DNA of 64,000 bases, from the NCBI RefSeq assembly GCF_900142665.1, contig NZ_FRBR01000001.1:434001-498000 (forward strand), given 5' to 3'. The notes below the pieces were generated by a model. The model had not been told where the DNA came from. It did not search any database and worked only from the letters and a program-made list of their open reading frames with translations. The position numbers and the translations under genes were made by a program. This document shows positions 9,141-18,492 of the stretch, in pieces. Source of the DNA: Roseovarius pacificus. GTDB taxonomy: Bacteria; Pseudomonadota; Alphaproteobacteria; Rhodobacterales; Rhodobacteraceae. Each line of letters begins with the position of its first letter. Within the stretch, counting starts at the first letter, position 1.

Positions 9141-9737
9141 TTGGACGCAGCCGCGCTCATAGCTTTCAACCTCGCGATACTCGGTGCGCTGGTCTCTCCC
9201 GGCCCCGCGATGATGGCGATGCTGCGCGCGGCATTGTCCGGCGGACGCAAGACCGGACTGGCCTGCGGTATCGGGCTGGCGTTTGGCGCCGTCAGCTGGA
9301 GCGCACTGGCCGTTCTGGGCCTGACCGCACTGTTCGCGGTGGCCCCGTGGGCCTTTCTGACGCTGAAACTCTGCGGCGCCGCCTATCTGATCTGGCTGGC
9401 GGTGTCGCTGTGGCGCAATGCCAGCACCCCGGCCGATGCAACTCCCCCGCGCGGCGTGAACGGCTTCCGGCTGGGATTGTTGACGAACTGGGCCAATCCC
9501 AAGGTCGTGGTTTTCATCGCGGCCATTTTCACCACCGTGTTCCCGGCCATGCCCACCGGGGCCGAGGCGCTGCTGGTTCTGGTCAATCACCTGATGCTGG
9601 AAATCCTGTTCTATGCATTGCTGACACTGGGCCTGACCATTCCCGCCATTCAGCACGCCTATCTGAAATTCAAAGCCGTGTTCGACCGGGCGGCGGCCGC
9701 CGTTCTGGGGGTCATGGCGTTGCGCGTCGCCACCTGA
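9141..9737 (+). CDS. LysE/RhtB-family amino-acid exporter
   Basis: 198-aa inner-membrane protein with five to six hydrophobic segments. The N-terminal [17 protein letters not shown] and the central [11 protein letters not shown] segments are hallmarks of LysE/RhtB exporters, which pump amino acids or derivatives out of the cell. The substrate cannot be told. The start is a TTG at 9141, with GGAG 8 nt upstream; no ATG is available near the N-terminus. It lies 16 nt after fabI and 41 nt before gpt, and may be co-transcribed with them. Confidence 0.9.
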   Translation: MDAAALIAFNLAILGALVSPGPAMMAMLRAALSGGRKTGLACGIGLAFGAVSWSALAVLGLTALFAVAPWAFLTLKLCGAAYLIWLAVSLWRNASTPADATPPRGVNGFRLGLLTNWANPKVVVFIAAIFTTVFPAMPTGAEALLVLVNHLMLEILFYALLTLGLTIPAIQHAYLKFKAVFDRAAAAVLGVMALRVAT

Positions 9738-9778
9738 GCGCGCCAGACCACCCTCTGCCAGACCGAAAGGACCACCCG

Positions 9779-10276
9779 ATGACCGACCGCCTGCCCCACG
9801 AAAAAGGCTTTCACGTCAGCTGGGACCAACTGCACCGCGATGCCCGCGCCCTCGCCTGGCGCCTTCAGGACACCAGCCCCAGGGACGGCTGGCGCGCCGT
9901 GGTCGCCATCACCCGCGGCGGCATGGCCCCGGCGATGATCGTCGCGCGCGAGTTGGACATTCGCGCCGTCGATACGATCAGCGTGAAATCCTACAACCAT
10001 CAGGCCCAGTCCGAGCCGCGCATCATCAAGTCCCCCGATATCGACCTGGTCGGCGATGGCGAAGGCGTGCTGATCGTCGACGATCTGGTCGACACAGGGA
10101 AAACGCTCGAAGTGGTCCGCGCCCTCTTGCCCAAGGCGCATGTGGCCACCGTCTATGCCAAGCCGATGGGCCGTGAGATGGTCAATACCTTCGTGACCGA
10201 AGTCAGCCAGGACACCTGGATATTCTTCCCCTGGGATATGGCCCTGCAATATGTCGAACCCTATCGCGGGACCTGA
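9779..10276 (+). CDS. gpt: Xanthine(-guanine) phosphoribosyltransferase
   Basis: Purine salvage enzyme that transfers phosphoribose from PRPP to xanthine or guanine. The 165 aa include the PRPP-binding motif [13 protein letters not shown] (about residues 98-110), the [12 protein letters not shown] loop near residue 43 and the KSYNHQ segment. The C-terminal [12 protein letters not shown] matches Gpt. The ATG at 9779 follows GAAAGG. Downstream 25 nt begins the aminotransferase. Confidence 0.93.
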   Translation: MTDRLPHEKGFHVSWDQLHRDARALAWRLQDTSPRDGWRAVVAITRGGMAPAMIVARELDIRAVDTISVKSYNHQAQSEPRIIKSPDIDLVGDGEGVLIVDDLVDTGKTLEVVRALLPKAHVATVYAKPMGREMVNTFVTEVSQDTWIFFPWDMALQYVEPYRGT

Positions 10277-10301
10277 CCACCGACACGCCAAGGAGACCGG
10301 G

Positions 10302-11507
10302 ATGAACACCACGCCTCGCACCGCCAGAACCTTTTCGCCCCCGGTGATGGAGGCGCGCCGCTGGCTGGAGGGCGTGGATTTCCCACCCGAACGCCCGCTG
10401 ATCAATGTCAGTCAGGCCGCCCCGGTCGATCCGCCGCCCGAACCCCTGCGCCAGATCATCGCCGAGGCCGCCCTGCGCGATCCGCAAGCCCATCTTTACG
10501 GCCCGGTTCTGGGCCGTCCCGACCTGCGCGACGAAGTGGCCAGCCAATGGTCAACGGCCTATGGCGGCACGTTGGACGGGCACAATGTGGCCATCACCTC
10601 GGGCTGCAATCAGGCGTTCTGCGCGGCCATCGCCACGCTCTGCACCGACGGGGACGAGGTGATCCTGCCCACGCCATGGTATTTCAACCACAAGATGTGG
10701 CTCGACATGTCAGGGGTGCAGGCCACGCCTCTGCCCGCCGGGGCCGAATTGCTGCCCGACCCCGACGAGGCCGCGCGCCTGATCACCGAGCGCACCCGCG
10801 CCATCGTGCTGGTCACCCCCAACAACCCCGGCGGGGTGGAATACCCCGCTGATCTGGTGCAGGCCTTCTACCGGCTGGCACAGGATCGCGGCATCGCCCT
10901 GATCGTCGATGAAACCTATCGCGATTTCGATGCCCGCCCCGGCGCGCCGCACGCGTTGTTTGCCGATCCCGACTGGGACAAGACCCTGATTCAGCTTTAT
11001 TCCTTCTCCAAGGCCTACCGCCTGACCGGGCATCGCGTCGGCGCCATCGTGACCAGCCCCGCGCGGCTGGCCGAGGTCGAGAAATTCCTCGACACGGTCA
11101 CCATCTGCCCCAACCAGCTGGGCCAGATCGCGGCGCTTTGGGGGATGCGCAACCTGTCGCAATGGCTGGCGGGCGAACGGGCCGAAATTCTGGATCGCCG
11201 CGCCGCGATCCATGACAACATGCCGGACCTGGCCGCGCAGGGCTGGCGCCTGATGGGCTGCGGCGCCTATTTCGCCTATCTGCGCCATCCCTTCGCCATA
11301 CCCTCGAACGACCTTGCCCCGGCACTGATGCGCGAGGCGGGCGTCCTGCTGTTGCCCGGCACCATGTTCCAGCCCGCAAACAGCCCTGCTGGCGCACGCG
11401 AGGTCCGCATCGCCTTTGCCAATGTCGACCGCGACGGGATCACCGCCCTGTTCCGACGCCTGGCCGGTCCGGGCTGGCCTCTTGCCCCTGCCCCGGACAG
11501 CGCGTAG
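10302..11507 (+). CDS. PLP-dependent aminotransferase (class I/II)
   Basis: 401-aa fold-type I aminotransferase. Seen motifs are TPNNPGG (N174/N175), D203 and Y206 in IVDETY, the PLP lysine K237 in YSFSKAYR and R245 in GHRVG. The exact amino donor is not clear; it resembles the broad aspartate/aromatic group. The ATG at 10302 is preceded by AAGGAG. It lies in the same direction as gpt with 25 nt between, and ahead of the PpiD-like gene with 44 nt between. Confidence 0.88.
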   Translation: MNTTPRTARTFSPPVMEARRWLEGVDFPPERPLINVSQAAPVDPPPEPLRQIIAEAALRDPQAHLYGPVLGRPDLRDEVASQWSTAYGGTLDGHNVAITSGCNQAFCAAIATLCTDGDEVILPTPWYFNHKMWLDMSGVQATPLPAGAELLPDPDEAARLITERTRAIVLVTPNNPGGVEYPADLVQAFYRLAQDRGIALIVDETYRDFDARPGAPHALFADPDWDKTLIQLYSFSKAYRLTGHRVGAIVTSPARLAEVEKFLDTVTICPNQLGQIAALWGMRNLSQWLAGERAEILDRRAAIHDNMPDLAAQGWRLMGCGAYFAYLRHPFAIPSNDLAPALMREAGVLLLPGTMFQPANSPAGAREVRIAFANVDRDGITALFRRLAGPGWPLAPAPDSA

Positions 11508-11551
11508 ACAGTCCCGACTATTGATTTCAACGCCGTCTGACGGGGGGCCGC

Positions 11552-13393
11552 ATGGCAGCCAAGAGCATCTCGAAAACGCTGGTCTGGATTCTGATGGGTC
11601 TGCTGATCCTCGGGCTTGGGGGCTTTGGCGTCACCAACCTCTCGGGCGGCGTCAGCAGCATCGGCAGCGTCGGCGACACCAGGATCGACATCAATGACTA
11701 TGCCCGCGCCCTTCAGTCCGAAATGGATGCCCGTCAGGCCGCCACCGGGCAACCGATGACCCTGCAACAGGCTCGCCAGAACGGCGTCACCGATGCGGTT
11801 TTGGCCCGGATGATCGCCATTGCCGCGCTCGATGACGAAACGGCCCGCCTCGGCATTTCCATCGGGGACGAAAACCTGCGCCAGCAAATTCTGGAAATTC
11901 AGGGGTTTCAGGGTATCAACGGCACGTTCGACCGCGAAGCCTATGCATTTGCACTGGATCGCGCGGGCCTGAGCGAAACCCAGTTCGAGGAAAACATGCG
12001 CACCGAATCCGCGCGTGCCATCCTTCAGGGCGCGGTCATGGCCGGAATTACCGCACCCGAAGGCTATATCAGGCCGCTGATGACCTATCTGGCCGAACAG
12101 CGCGATGCGACATGGGCCATCCTGGACCGCGCGGACCTGCAAACAGGCCTGCCCGACCCGACCGAGGAAGAGTTGCAAGACTATCACCAAAGCCACCTGC
12201 CCGATTTCACCACGCCGACGGTCAAGCAGATCACCTATGCCTACCTGACGCCCGAAATGATCATCGACAGCGTCGAGGTGGATGAACAGGCGCTGCGCGA
12301 TGCCTATGACGAGCGGATCGAGGAATACCGCCAGCCCGAACGCCGCCTTGTCGAACGTCTGGTCTTTGCCGATTCCGACAGCGCCAGTGCGGCCCTTGCA
12401 CGGATCGAAAACGGCGAGATCGGCTTTGAAGCTCTGGTCGAAGAACGCGGCCTTTCCCTTGCCGATGTGGATATGGGCGATGTCGCCAGGGACGATCTGG
12501 CGGCGGGCTCGGACGCGGTCTTTTCCGCCGGGGTCGGCGACGTGGTCGGCCCGCTGGACAGCGATCTCGGCCCGGCGCTGTTTCGCGTCAACGCGATTCT
12601 TGCGGCTCAGGAAACCACCTTTGACGAGGCCGAGGCAGAGTTGCGCGACGAGCTGGCCAGCGGCCGCGCCCGCCGCGTGATCGAAACCCGTATCTCGGGC
12701 ATCGACGACCTGCTCGCCGGTGGCGCCACGCTCGAGGACCTGGGGGCCGAAACCGACATGCAGACCGGCACGCTCGACTGGCATCCCGGCATGAGCGACG
12801 GGATCGCCGCCTACGCCGCCTTCCGCAGCGCCGCCGAAGCAGTGAGCGACAGCGACTATCCCGAGGTCATGGACCTCGACGATGGCGGTATTTTCGCACT
12901 GCGCCTCGACAAGGTGATCGACCCCGAAATCCAGCCGCTCGACGATGTCCGCCCCGCCGTGGTGGCGGGATGGCGTCAGCAGGCCACCGCCGAGGCGCTC
13001 AAGACGCAGGCCGAGGCGCAGATCGAAGAATTGCGCGGCGGCGCCGGCTTTGACGATCTGGGGCTCGAGACACAATCCGCCAGCGATCTGACACGGCAGG
13101 GGTTTCAACCCGGAACCCCTCCGGGATTTATCGAAACCCTGTTCGGCATGGACAAGGGCGATGTCAGCGTGATCGAAGCCGATGGCCGCATCTTCGTGCT
13201 GCGCCTCGATGACATCCGCGCGCCCGACACCGATACCCCGGAACTCGAGGCGCTTCAGGCGGGCCTGCGCGAACAGGCGGCCTCGGGGCTGTCGCAGGAT
13301 CTGTTCCAGATACTCGCCAACGACATCCGTGAACGCGCCGGGCTGACCATCGACCAGCAGGCGATCAACGCCGTACACGCGAATTTCCAGTAA
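11552..13393 (+). CDS. PpiD-like peptidyl-prolyl isomerase / periplasmic foldase
   Basis: 613 aa with one N-terminal membrane anchor (about residues 10-30, LVWILMGLLILGLGGFGV) and a large periplasmic part: a SurA-like N domain (about 35-190) and a parvulin-type PPIC domain (about 230-370), followed by a second helical region. This is the layout of PpiD, an inner-membrane chaperone that helps newly exported outer-membrane proteins. It precedes trpE by 12 nt in the same direction, so the two are probably co-transcribed. The gene order fits other Rhodobacterales but the functional link to tryptophan is not evident. Confidence 0.88.
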   Translation: MAAKSISKTLVWILMGLLILGLGGFGVTNLSGGVSSIGSVGDTRIDINDYARALQSEMDARQAATGQPMTLQQARQNGVTDAVLARMIAIAALDDETARLGISIGDENLRQQILEIQGFQGINGTFDREAYAFALDRAGLSETQFEENMRTESARAILQGAVMAGITAPEGYIRPLMTYLAEQRDATWAILDRADLQTGLPDPTEEELQDYHQSHLPDFTTPTVKQITYAYLTPEMIIDSVEVDEQALRDAYDERIEEYRQPERRLVERLVFADSDSASAALARIENGEIGFEALVEERGLSLADVDMGDVARDDLAAGSDAVFSAGVGDVVGPLDSDLGPALFRVNAILAAQETTFDEAEAELRDELASGRARRVIETRISGIDDLLAGGATLEDLGAETDMQTGTLDWHPGMSDGIAAYAAFRSAAEAVSDSDYPEVMDLDDGGIFALRLDKVIDPEIQPLDDVRPAVVAGWRQQATAEALKTQAEAQIEELRGGAGFDDLGLETQSASDLTRQGFQPGTPPGFIETLFGMDKGDVSVIEADGRIFVLRLDDIRAPDTDTPELEALQAGLREQAASGLSQDLFQILANDIRERAGLTIDQQAINAVHANFQ

Positions 13394-13405
13394 GGGGCAT
13401 CTGAC

Positions 13406-14917
13406 GTGGAGCTGACACCCTCTTTCGAAGACTTCGCCAAGGGGTTCGAGGCGGGCCGCAATCAGGTGGTCCATGCCCGGCTGGCCGCCGATCTGGACAC
13501 GCCTGTCTCGCTCATGCTGAAACTGACCGGCGCGGCGCGCGATGCCTTCATGCTGGAATCGGTGACCGGCGGCGAGGTGCGCGGGCGCTATTCGATCATC
13601 GGAATGAAACCCGACCTGATCTGGCAATGCCACGGCGAAACCAGCCGCATCAACCGCGCCGCACGCTATGACAGCGACAGTTTCGGGGATCAGGACGGCC
13701 ATCCCCTGGACAACCTGCGCGCCCTGATCGCTGAATGCAAAATCGACCTGCCCGATGACCTGCCCGCCTCCAGTGCCGGGCTTTACGGCTATCTGGGCTA
13801 TGACATGATCCGGCTGGTCGAACACCTGCCCGATGTAAACCCCGACCCGTTGGGCCTGCCCGACGCGCTGATGATGCGCCCCTCGGTCGTGGCGGTGCTG
13901 GACGGAGTCAAGGGCGAGGTGATCGTCGTCGCCCCCGCATGGGCCGGCAATGGCCAGTCGGCGCGCGCCGCCTATGCGCAGGCCGCCGAGCGGGTGATGG
14001 ACGCGGTGCGCGACCTGGACCGCGCCCTGCCCCGGCAGGCCCGCGATCTGGGGGATGCCCACGAAGACGCCCCGCCGGTGTCGAATTTCACCCGCGAGGG
14101 CTACAAGGCCGCCGTCGAGAAGGCCAAGGAATATATCCGCGCAGGCGACATCTTTCAGGTGGTGCCCAGCCAACGCTGGACCCAGCCCTTCCGCCAGCCG
14201 CCCTTCGCGCTCTATCGCTCGCTGCGGCGCACCAACCCGTCGCCCTTCATGTTCTATTTTAATTTCGGCGGCTTTCAGGTGGTGGGCGCGAGCCCCGAAA
14301 TCCTTGTGCGCGTGATGGATGGCGAGGTCACGATCCGCCCCATCGCCGGCACCCGCCCCCGCGGCCAGACCCCGGAAGAGGACCGCGCCAACGAGGCCGA
14401 TCTTCTGGCCGACCAGAAAGAACTGGCCGAACACCTGATGCTGCTCGATCTGGGGCGCAACGATGCGGGGCGCGTATCGAAAATCGGCACCGTGCGCCCG
14501 ACCGAGGAATTCATCATCGAACGCTACAGCCACGTCATGCATATCGTGTCGAACGTGGTAGGTGAACTGGCCCCGGATCAGGACGCGCTGTCGGCGCTGC
14601 TGGCCGGGTTGCCCGCCGGTACGGTTTCGGGTGCGCCCAAGGTTCGCGCGATGGAGATCATCGACGAGCTGGAGCCGGAAAAGCGCGGCGTCTATGGCGG
14701 CGGCGTGGGATATTTCAGCGCGGGAGGCGACATGGATGTCTGCATCGCCCTGCGCACGGCAGTGGTGAAGGACGAAAAGCTTTATATTCAGGCCGGTGGC
14801 GGCGTCGTCTATGACAGCGATCCCGAGGCCGAGTACATGGAAACCGTCCATAAATCCAACGCCATACGCCGTGCCGCCGCAGATGCGGCGCGCTTTGCCG
14901 GGGATGGCAACGGCTGA
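13406..14917 (+). CDS. trpE: Anthranilate synthase component I
   Basis: Converts chorismate to anthranilate with ammonia supplied by TrpG, the first step of tryptophan synthesis. The 503 aa carry the N-terminal regulatory portion with LESV (feedback Trp-binding region) and the C-terminal chorismate-binding domain with GDIFQVVPSQR, PSPFMFY, PIAGTRPRG and GGGVGYFS. The GTG at 13406 follows AAGGGG. Its partner trpG lies 3 kb downstream, with three unrelated genes in between. No attenuator leader is seen in the 12-nt gap upstream. Confidence 0.97.
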   Translation: MELTPSFEDFAKGFEAGRNQVVHARLAADLDTPVSLMLKLTGAARDAFMLESVTGGEVRGRYSIIGMKPDLIWQCHGETSRINRAARYDSDSFGDQDGHPLDNLRALIAECKIDLPDDLPASSAGLYGYLGYDMIRLVEHLPDVNPDPLGLPDALMMRPSVVAVLDGVKGEVIVVAPAWAGNGQSARAAYAQAAERVMDAVRDLDRALPRQARDLGDAHEDAPPVSNFTREGYKAAVEKAKEYIRAGDIFQVVPSQRWTQPFRQPPFALYRSLRRTNPSPFMFYFNFGGFQVVGASPEILVRVMDGEVTIRPIAGTRPRGQTPEEDRANEADLLADQKELAEHLMLLDLGRNDAGRVSKIGTVRPTEEFIIERYSHVMHIVSNVVGELAPDQDALSALLAGLPAGTVSGAPKVRAMEIIDELEPEKRGVYGGGVGYFSAGGDMDVCIALRTAVVKDEKLYIQAGGGVVYDSDPEAEYMETVHKSNAIRRAAADAARFAGDGNG

Positions 14918-14924
14918 ACGCATC

Positions 14925-14938
14925 TTGATACAGGTCAA
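14925..14938 (+). promoter_or_regulatory. FNR-type box upstream of the rhodanese gene
   Basis: TTGAT-ACAG-GTCAA matches the FNR/FnrL half-site pattern TTGAT-N4-ATCAA at 9 of 10 positions. It lies about 75 nt before the rhodanese gene start, in the only sizeable gap after trpE, and suggests oxygen-responsive transcription. Confidence 0.55.
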
Positions 14939-15010
14939 AGATCAGACAGCGGCATACCTTTAGACAGGACATCGAATTCGGATTTTCGAATGTTTTGAAA
15001 GGAAACCGCG

Positions 15011-15631
15011 ATGACACCCTTTACCCGCCTCCTGGCCGCGCCCGCGCTGGCCCTCGGCCTCAGCCTTGCGCTGCCCCTGCCCGCGATGGCCGACAGCCTC
15101 GGTGCACTGCTCGAAACCTCGGTGATCGAGGCCGACCTGCCCAAGAAAAAGACCAACGCCACCTCGACCTATATCACCGCCGCCGAATCGATTGCCCTGC
15201 TGGCCGAACGCGATGACGTGGCGCTGGTCGATATCCGCAGCCCCGAGGAAACCATGTTCGTCGGCTATGCCACTGAAACGGATGCCAATATCCCGTTCAA
15301 GCTGGTCAATCCCGATCATCCCTACAACGCCGAGAAAGGCGCCTATGGCATGATCGACAATCCCGCCTTCCTCGACCAGATCAAGGGCTTCATCGCCGCA
15401 AACGATCCCTCTGCCATCCTGATCATCTGCCGCTCGGGCTCGCGCAGTGCAGCAGCGGTCGATGCGCTGGTCAAGGCCGGGATCGAAACCCCCGCCTATA
15501 CCGTTGTCGACGGGTTCGAGGGCGATAAATCGGACATCGGGCAGCGCACGGTGAACGGCTGGAAAAATGCCGGGGGTGACTGGACCTACAAGATTCGCGA
15601 CGGGCTGATGCCCGCCCCGGCGGCACAGTAA
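15011..15631 (+). CDS. Exported rhodanese-domain protein
   Basis: 206 aa with a clear signal peptide (residues 1-27, cleavage near AMA-D) and a single rhodanese fold. The active-site loop is CRSGSR with C140 as the persulfide-carrying cysteine, and LVDIRSPEE is the conserved N-terminal motif. It probably moves or binds sulfane sulfur, or acts as a thiol protein, in the periplasm; the acceptor is unknown. GGAAA lies 7 nt before the ATG. A predicted FNR box upstream hints at induction under low oxygen. Confidence 0.85.
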   Translation: MTPFTRLLAAPALALGLSLALPLPAMADSLGALLETSVIEADLPKKKTNATSTYITAAESIALLAERDDVALVDIRSPEETMFVGYATETDANIPFKLVNPDHPYNAEKGAYGMIDNPAFLDQIKGFIAANDPSAILIICRSGSRSAAAVDALVKAGIETPAYTVVDGFEGDKSDIGQRTVNGWKNAGGDWTYKIRDGLMPAPAAQ

Positions 15632-15671
15632 ACGCTTGTCAGCCATGGCGGCCTGAGGCATCAGGTGCGCC

Positions 15672-16235
15672 ATGGCCCGTCTTATCGCCTTCAACAAACC
15701 CTACGGGGTGCTGTCGCAGTTCACCGACAAGGGCAACGCCGACAGCCCGCGCGCCACGCTGTCCGATCATATCGACCTGCCGGGGGTCTATCCCGCCGGG
15801 CGGCTGGATCGCGACAGCGAGGGGCTGTTGCTGCTGACCGACCACGGCAAGCTGCAAGCACGCATCTCAAGCCCCCGTTTCAAAACGGAAAAAACCTATC
15901 TCGTGCAGGTCGAGGGACTGCCGGACGATGCCGCGCTGGAGGCCCTGCGCAACGGCGTCACGCTCAAGGACGGGCCGACGCGCCCGGCCCGTGCGCGCCG
16001 GATCGACCCGCCCGATATCTGGCCGCGCAATCCGCCCGTGCGGTATCGCAAATCGGTTCCCGATTGCTGGATCGAACTGACGATCACCGAGGGCCGCAAC
16101 CGGCAGGTCCGGCGCATGACGGCGCATGTGGGTCACCCCACCCTGCGGCTGATTCGCTGGCGGATCGGTGGGTGGAGCCTCGACGGGCTCGCACCCGGAG
16201 ACTGGCGGGACATTGCCGAAAATCCGCGTCGGTAA
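15672..16235 (+). CDS. RsuA/RluE-type rRNA pseudouridine synthase
   Basis: 187 aa, lacking the N-terminal S4 domain, like RluE, which modifies 23S rRNA. The catalytic aspartate lies in [14 protein letters not shown] (about residues 43-56), and [20 protein letters not shown] is the C-terminal family motif. The target base cannot be assigned from sequence alone; RluE (position 2457) is the best guess from length and layout. It ends 42 nt before the convergent COG2861 gene. Confidence 0.88.
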   Translation: MARLIAFNKPYGVLSQFTDKGNADSPRATLSDHIDLPGVYPAGRLDRDSEGLLLLTDHGKLQARISSPRFKTEKTYLVQVEGLPDDAALEALRNGVTLKDGPTRPARARRIDPPDIWPRNPPVRYRKSVPDCWIELTITEGRNRQVRRMTAHVGHPTLRLIRWRIGGWSLDGLAPGDWRDIAENPRR

Positions 16236-16276
16236 AACGTCGGTATCGCATCGGTATCCTGTCGGTGCCGCCCGCG

Positions 16277-17785
16277 TTATCGCCCGCGCAGCACCGCCGA
16301 TACCGGCGCAAGGGCCACACTGCTGGCCCGGTCCTGCAATCCCCACAGCAAAAGCGCACTGATCGTGTCGGGGCGCAAACGCCCCACCATGACCACCCCG
16401 TTTTCGTCCTGACCCGCCTTGAAGGCGGCCTGATCCAGAAAGCGGCGGATGACAGTGGCGTCCTGCCCCTTGGCATCGAAATCGCGGAACACGGTGGTCG
16501 AGGGCACGCCCTCTTTGGCGATCAGCTTCTGTGCGGTGTTCAGCCCCTGGGGATACATCACCAACCCATGACCGCTGTCCAGCAGGATCGCGGCCAGTTG
16601 TTCGCTGGCCTCGCGGTTCGATTGCAGGTCGGCGCCCGGAACTTCGAACACCGCCACGGCCTCGGGAATAACGGCCATCTGCGCCTGGATCGCCACCTCG
16701 GTATCCGTGGCGCTCGCGCCCGGCGGCAGGTCGGCCATGGCCAGCACCTCGAACCCCGCATCGCGATATTTCCGCGCGGCCTCTGCCGCGCCGGGCCAGC
16801 CGGGATCGACGGCGAAACTGACCGGATAGGGAAAATCCGACAGCGCCTCCAGCCCGATCCCGCTGCCGCCGTCGTCGATCAGAACAATGGACATCAGCGG
16901 CTTGTCGTCGGGATTGTCGAACGGGACGGCGAACCGTTCCAGCGGCGGGCGCATATCTTCCTCAGTAGCGGCGCTATCGGTTTCCGCCCCCTCCTCTTCG
17001 GGGGCAGTCGCTTCGGGGTCGTCGGTCACCGAGGGCAATCGCCCGGTGGTCACGCCCTCGGCCATATTGTCGAATATGCCGGTACGGGGGGCATCCTCAT
17101 CGTTCGCCTGATCGCCGGCGGCATCTTCGTCCTGTCCGGGTGCGTCGTCCGGCATCGCCTGTTCCTCGTCCGTATCCTCCTGCGGCACCTGTAGCACCGG
17201 CGGTTGCACCTCGGTCGTTTCCGGGGGCGTATCCTGCGCGGGCTCCTGCATCGGCTCTTCGCTGGCCTCCCCGGCCTCCGGTGAGTCCGGGGCATCGAAC
17301 GCCCCACCCTCTTCGATCTCGGGCGGCGCGGGCTGTGCCGGTTCGGTCGAGATCGACAGCTCGCCCTCGCCTGCGGGGGCCTCGGGGGCCATGGATTGCG
17401 GGCTGGGCAATACCGGGCTGTCGCTGTCCACCTCGACGCCCGCAGCGTCCTCTCCCGCGGCGGGTTGCGACATCCCGCTTTCGGGCTGGGCGGTTTCGGG
17501 CTGGCCCGCCGGGGCCATATCGGCCCCCTGCAACGAAGACAGGTCATCGGGTTCCGGGGCCGTCACCCGTGGCGTGCTGCCTGCGTCGGGGGCCTCCTGC
17601 GTGGCGGGCAGTTCGACCTCCCGGTCTTCTCGCGACTGGTCGAACTCCGACCCGGCCGGCACCTCCAGCGCGGCGGCGTCGGGCGGGCCCGATACGGGCG
17701 GTCCGTTCAGCACCGAAACGGTGCCCACCGCCACCCCGGAAACCACCGTTCCCACAAGGAATCCAGAAAAAAGCCCGCGTGCCAC
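16277..17785 (-). CDS. COG2861 divergent polysaccharide deacetylase-like protein
   Basis: About 502 aa with three parts: an N-terminal membrane or signal segment (FSGFLVGTVVSGVAVGTVSV), a long low-complexity linker of some 200 residues rich in E, A, P, D and Q, and a C-terminal domain (roughly the last 220 residues: SIVLIDDGGSGIG, VSFAVDPG, GHGLVMYPQ) of the divergent polysaccharide deacetylase family. The usual NodB metal motif is not obvious, as is normal for this family, so activity is uncertain. The GTG at 17785 was chosen because GGGGG lies 8 nt upstream. It is antisense to, and sits between, trpE and trpGDC. Confidence 0.8.
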   Translation of the reverse strand: MARGLFSGFLVGTVVSGVAVGTVSVLNGPPVSGPPDAAALEVPAGSEFDQSREDREVELPATQEAPDAGSTPRVTAPEPDDLSSLQGADMAPAGQPETAQPESGMSQPAAGEDAAGVEVDSDSPVLPSPQSMAPEAPAGEGELSISTEPAQPAPPEIEEGGAFDAPDSPEAGEASEEPMQEPAQDTPPETTEVQPPVLQVPQEDTDEEQAMPDDAPGQDEDAAGDQANDEDAPRTGIFDNMAEGVTTGRLPSVTDDPEATAPEEEGAETDSAATEEDMRPPLERFAVPFDNPDDKPLMSIVLIDDGGSGIGLEALSDFPYPVSFAVDPGWPGAAEAARKYRDAGFEVLAMADLPPGASATDTEVAIQAQMAVIPEAVAVFEVPGADLQSNREASEQLAAILLDSGHGLVMYPQGLNTAQKLIAKEGVPSTTVFRDFDAKGQDATVIRRFLDQAAFKAGQDENGVVMVGRLRPDTISALLLWGLQDRASSVALAPVSAVLRGR

Positions 17786-17910
17786 TGCCTTTGCCCCCTG
17801 TATTTGCGTTTTCCCAGCTATGCGCCCCTTGACGGTGCCGCGCAACCCTGAACATGTATACCGCGACCGCACCGCTGGCCTCCAGCCCCCTTGGCGTAAG
17901 GACAGGCAAA

Positions 17911-18492
17911 ATGCTGCTTTTGATAGATAACTACGACAGTTTCACCTATAATCTGGTGCATTATGTCGGTGAACTGGGCGCCGATGTCGTTGTGAAACGC
18001 AATGATGCGCTGAACGTGCAGGAGGCCATGGGCATGAACCCCGCCGGCATCCTGCTGTCGCCCGGCCCCTGCGATCCGGACCAGGCGGGTATCTGCCTTG
18101 CCCTGACCGAGGCCGCCGCCGAAACCGGAACGCCCCTTCTGGGCGTGTGCCTTGGCCATCAGGCCATCGGACAGGCGTTCGGCGGCAAGGTGGTGCGCCA
18201 TTCCGAGATCGTGCATGGCAAGATGGGCAAGGTGCATCACACCGGCAAGGGCCTGTTCGCGGGCCTGCCCTCGCCGTTTCAGGCGACGCGCTATCACTCG
18301 CTGGTGGTCGAGCGCGCAACGTGCCCCGACGTGCTTGAGATCACCGCCGAACTCGAAGACGGCACGATCATGGGTCTGCAACACCGCGAATTGCCGATCC
18401 ACGGCGTACAGTTCCACCCCGAGTCGATCGCCTCGGAACATGGCCATGCGCTGCTCAGGAATTTCCTCGACATGATGAAGGTGCCCGCATGA
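17911..18492 (+). CDS. trpG: Anthranilate synthase component II (glutamine amidotransferase)
   Basis: Supplies ammonia from glutamine to TrpE. The 193 aa start [14 protein letters not shown] and contain the class I amidotransferase triad: the Cys in GVCLGHQ and His-Glu in VQFHPES. The LLSPGPCDP motif is also present. The ATG at 17911 is favoured by AAGGA upstream and by the family N-terminus. The gene overlaps trpD by 4 nt (ATGA). Confidence 0.96.
   Translation: MLLLIDNYDSFTYNLVHYVGELGADVVVKRNDALNVQEAMGMNPAGILLSPGPCDPDQAGICLALTEAAAETGTPLLGVCLGHQAIGQAFGGKVVRHSEIVHGKMGKVHHTGKGLFAGLPSPFQATRYHSLVVERATCPDVLEITAELEDGTIMGLQHRELPIHGVQFHPESIASEHGHALLRNFLDMMKVPA

Noticed and set aside
13381..13406. 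Trp leader peptide or attenuator before trpE
   Set aside because: Only 12 nt separate the PpiD-like gene and trpE, too little for a leader and attenuator.
11276..14938. 1220-codon open frame on the minus strand opposite the PpiD-like gene and trpE
   Set aside because: It spans two well-supported genes on the other strand and has antisense-type composition.
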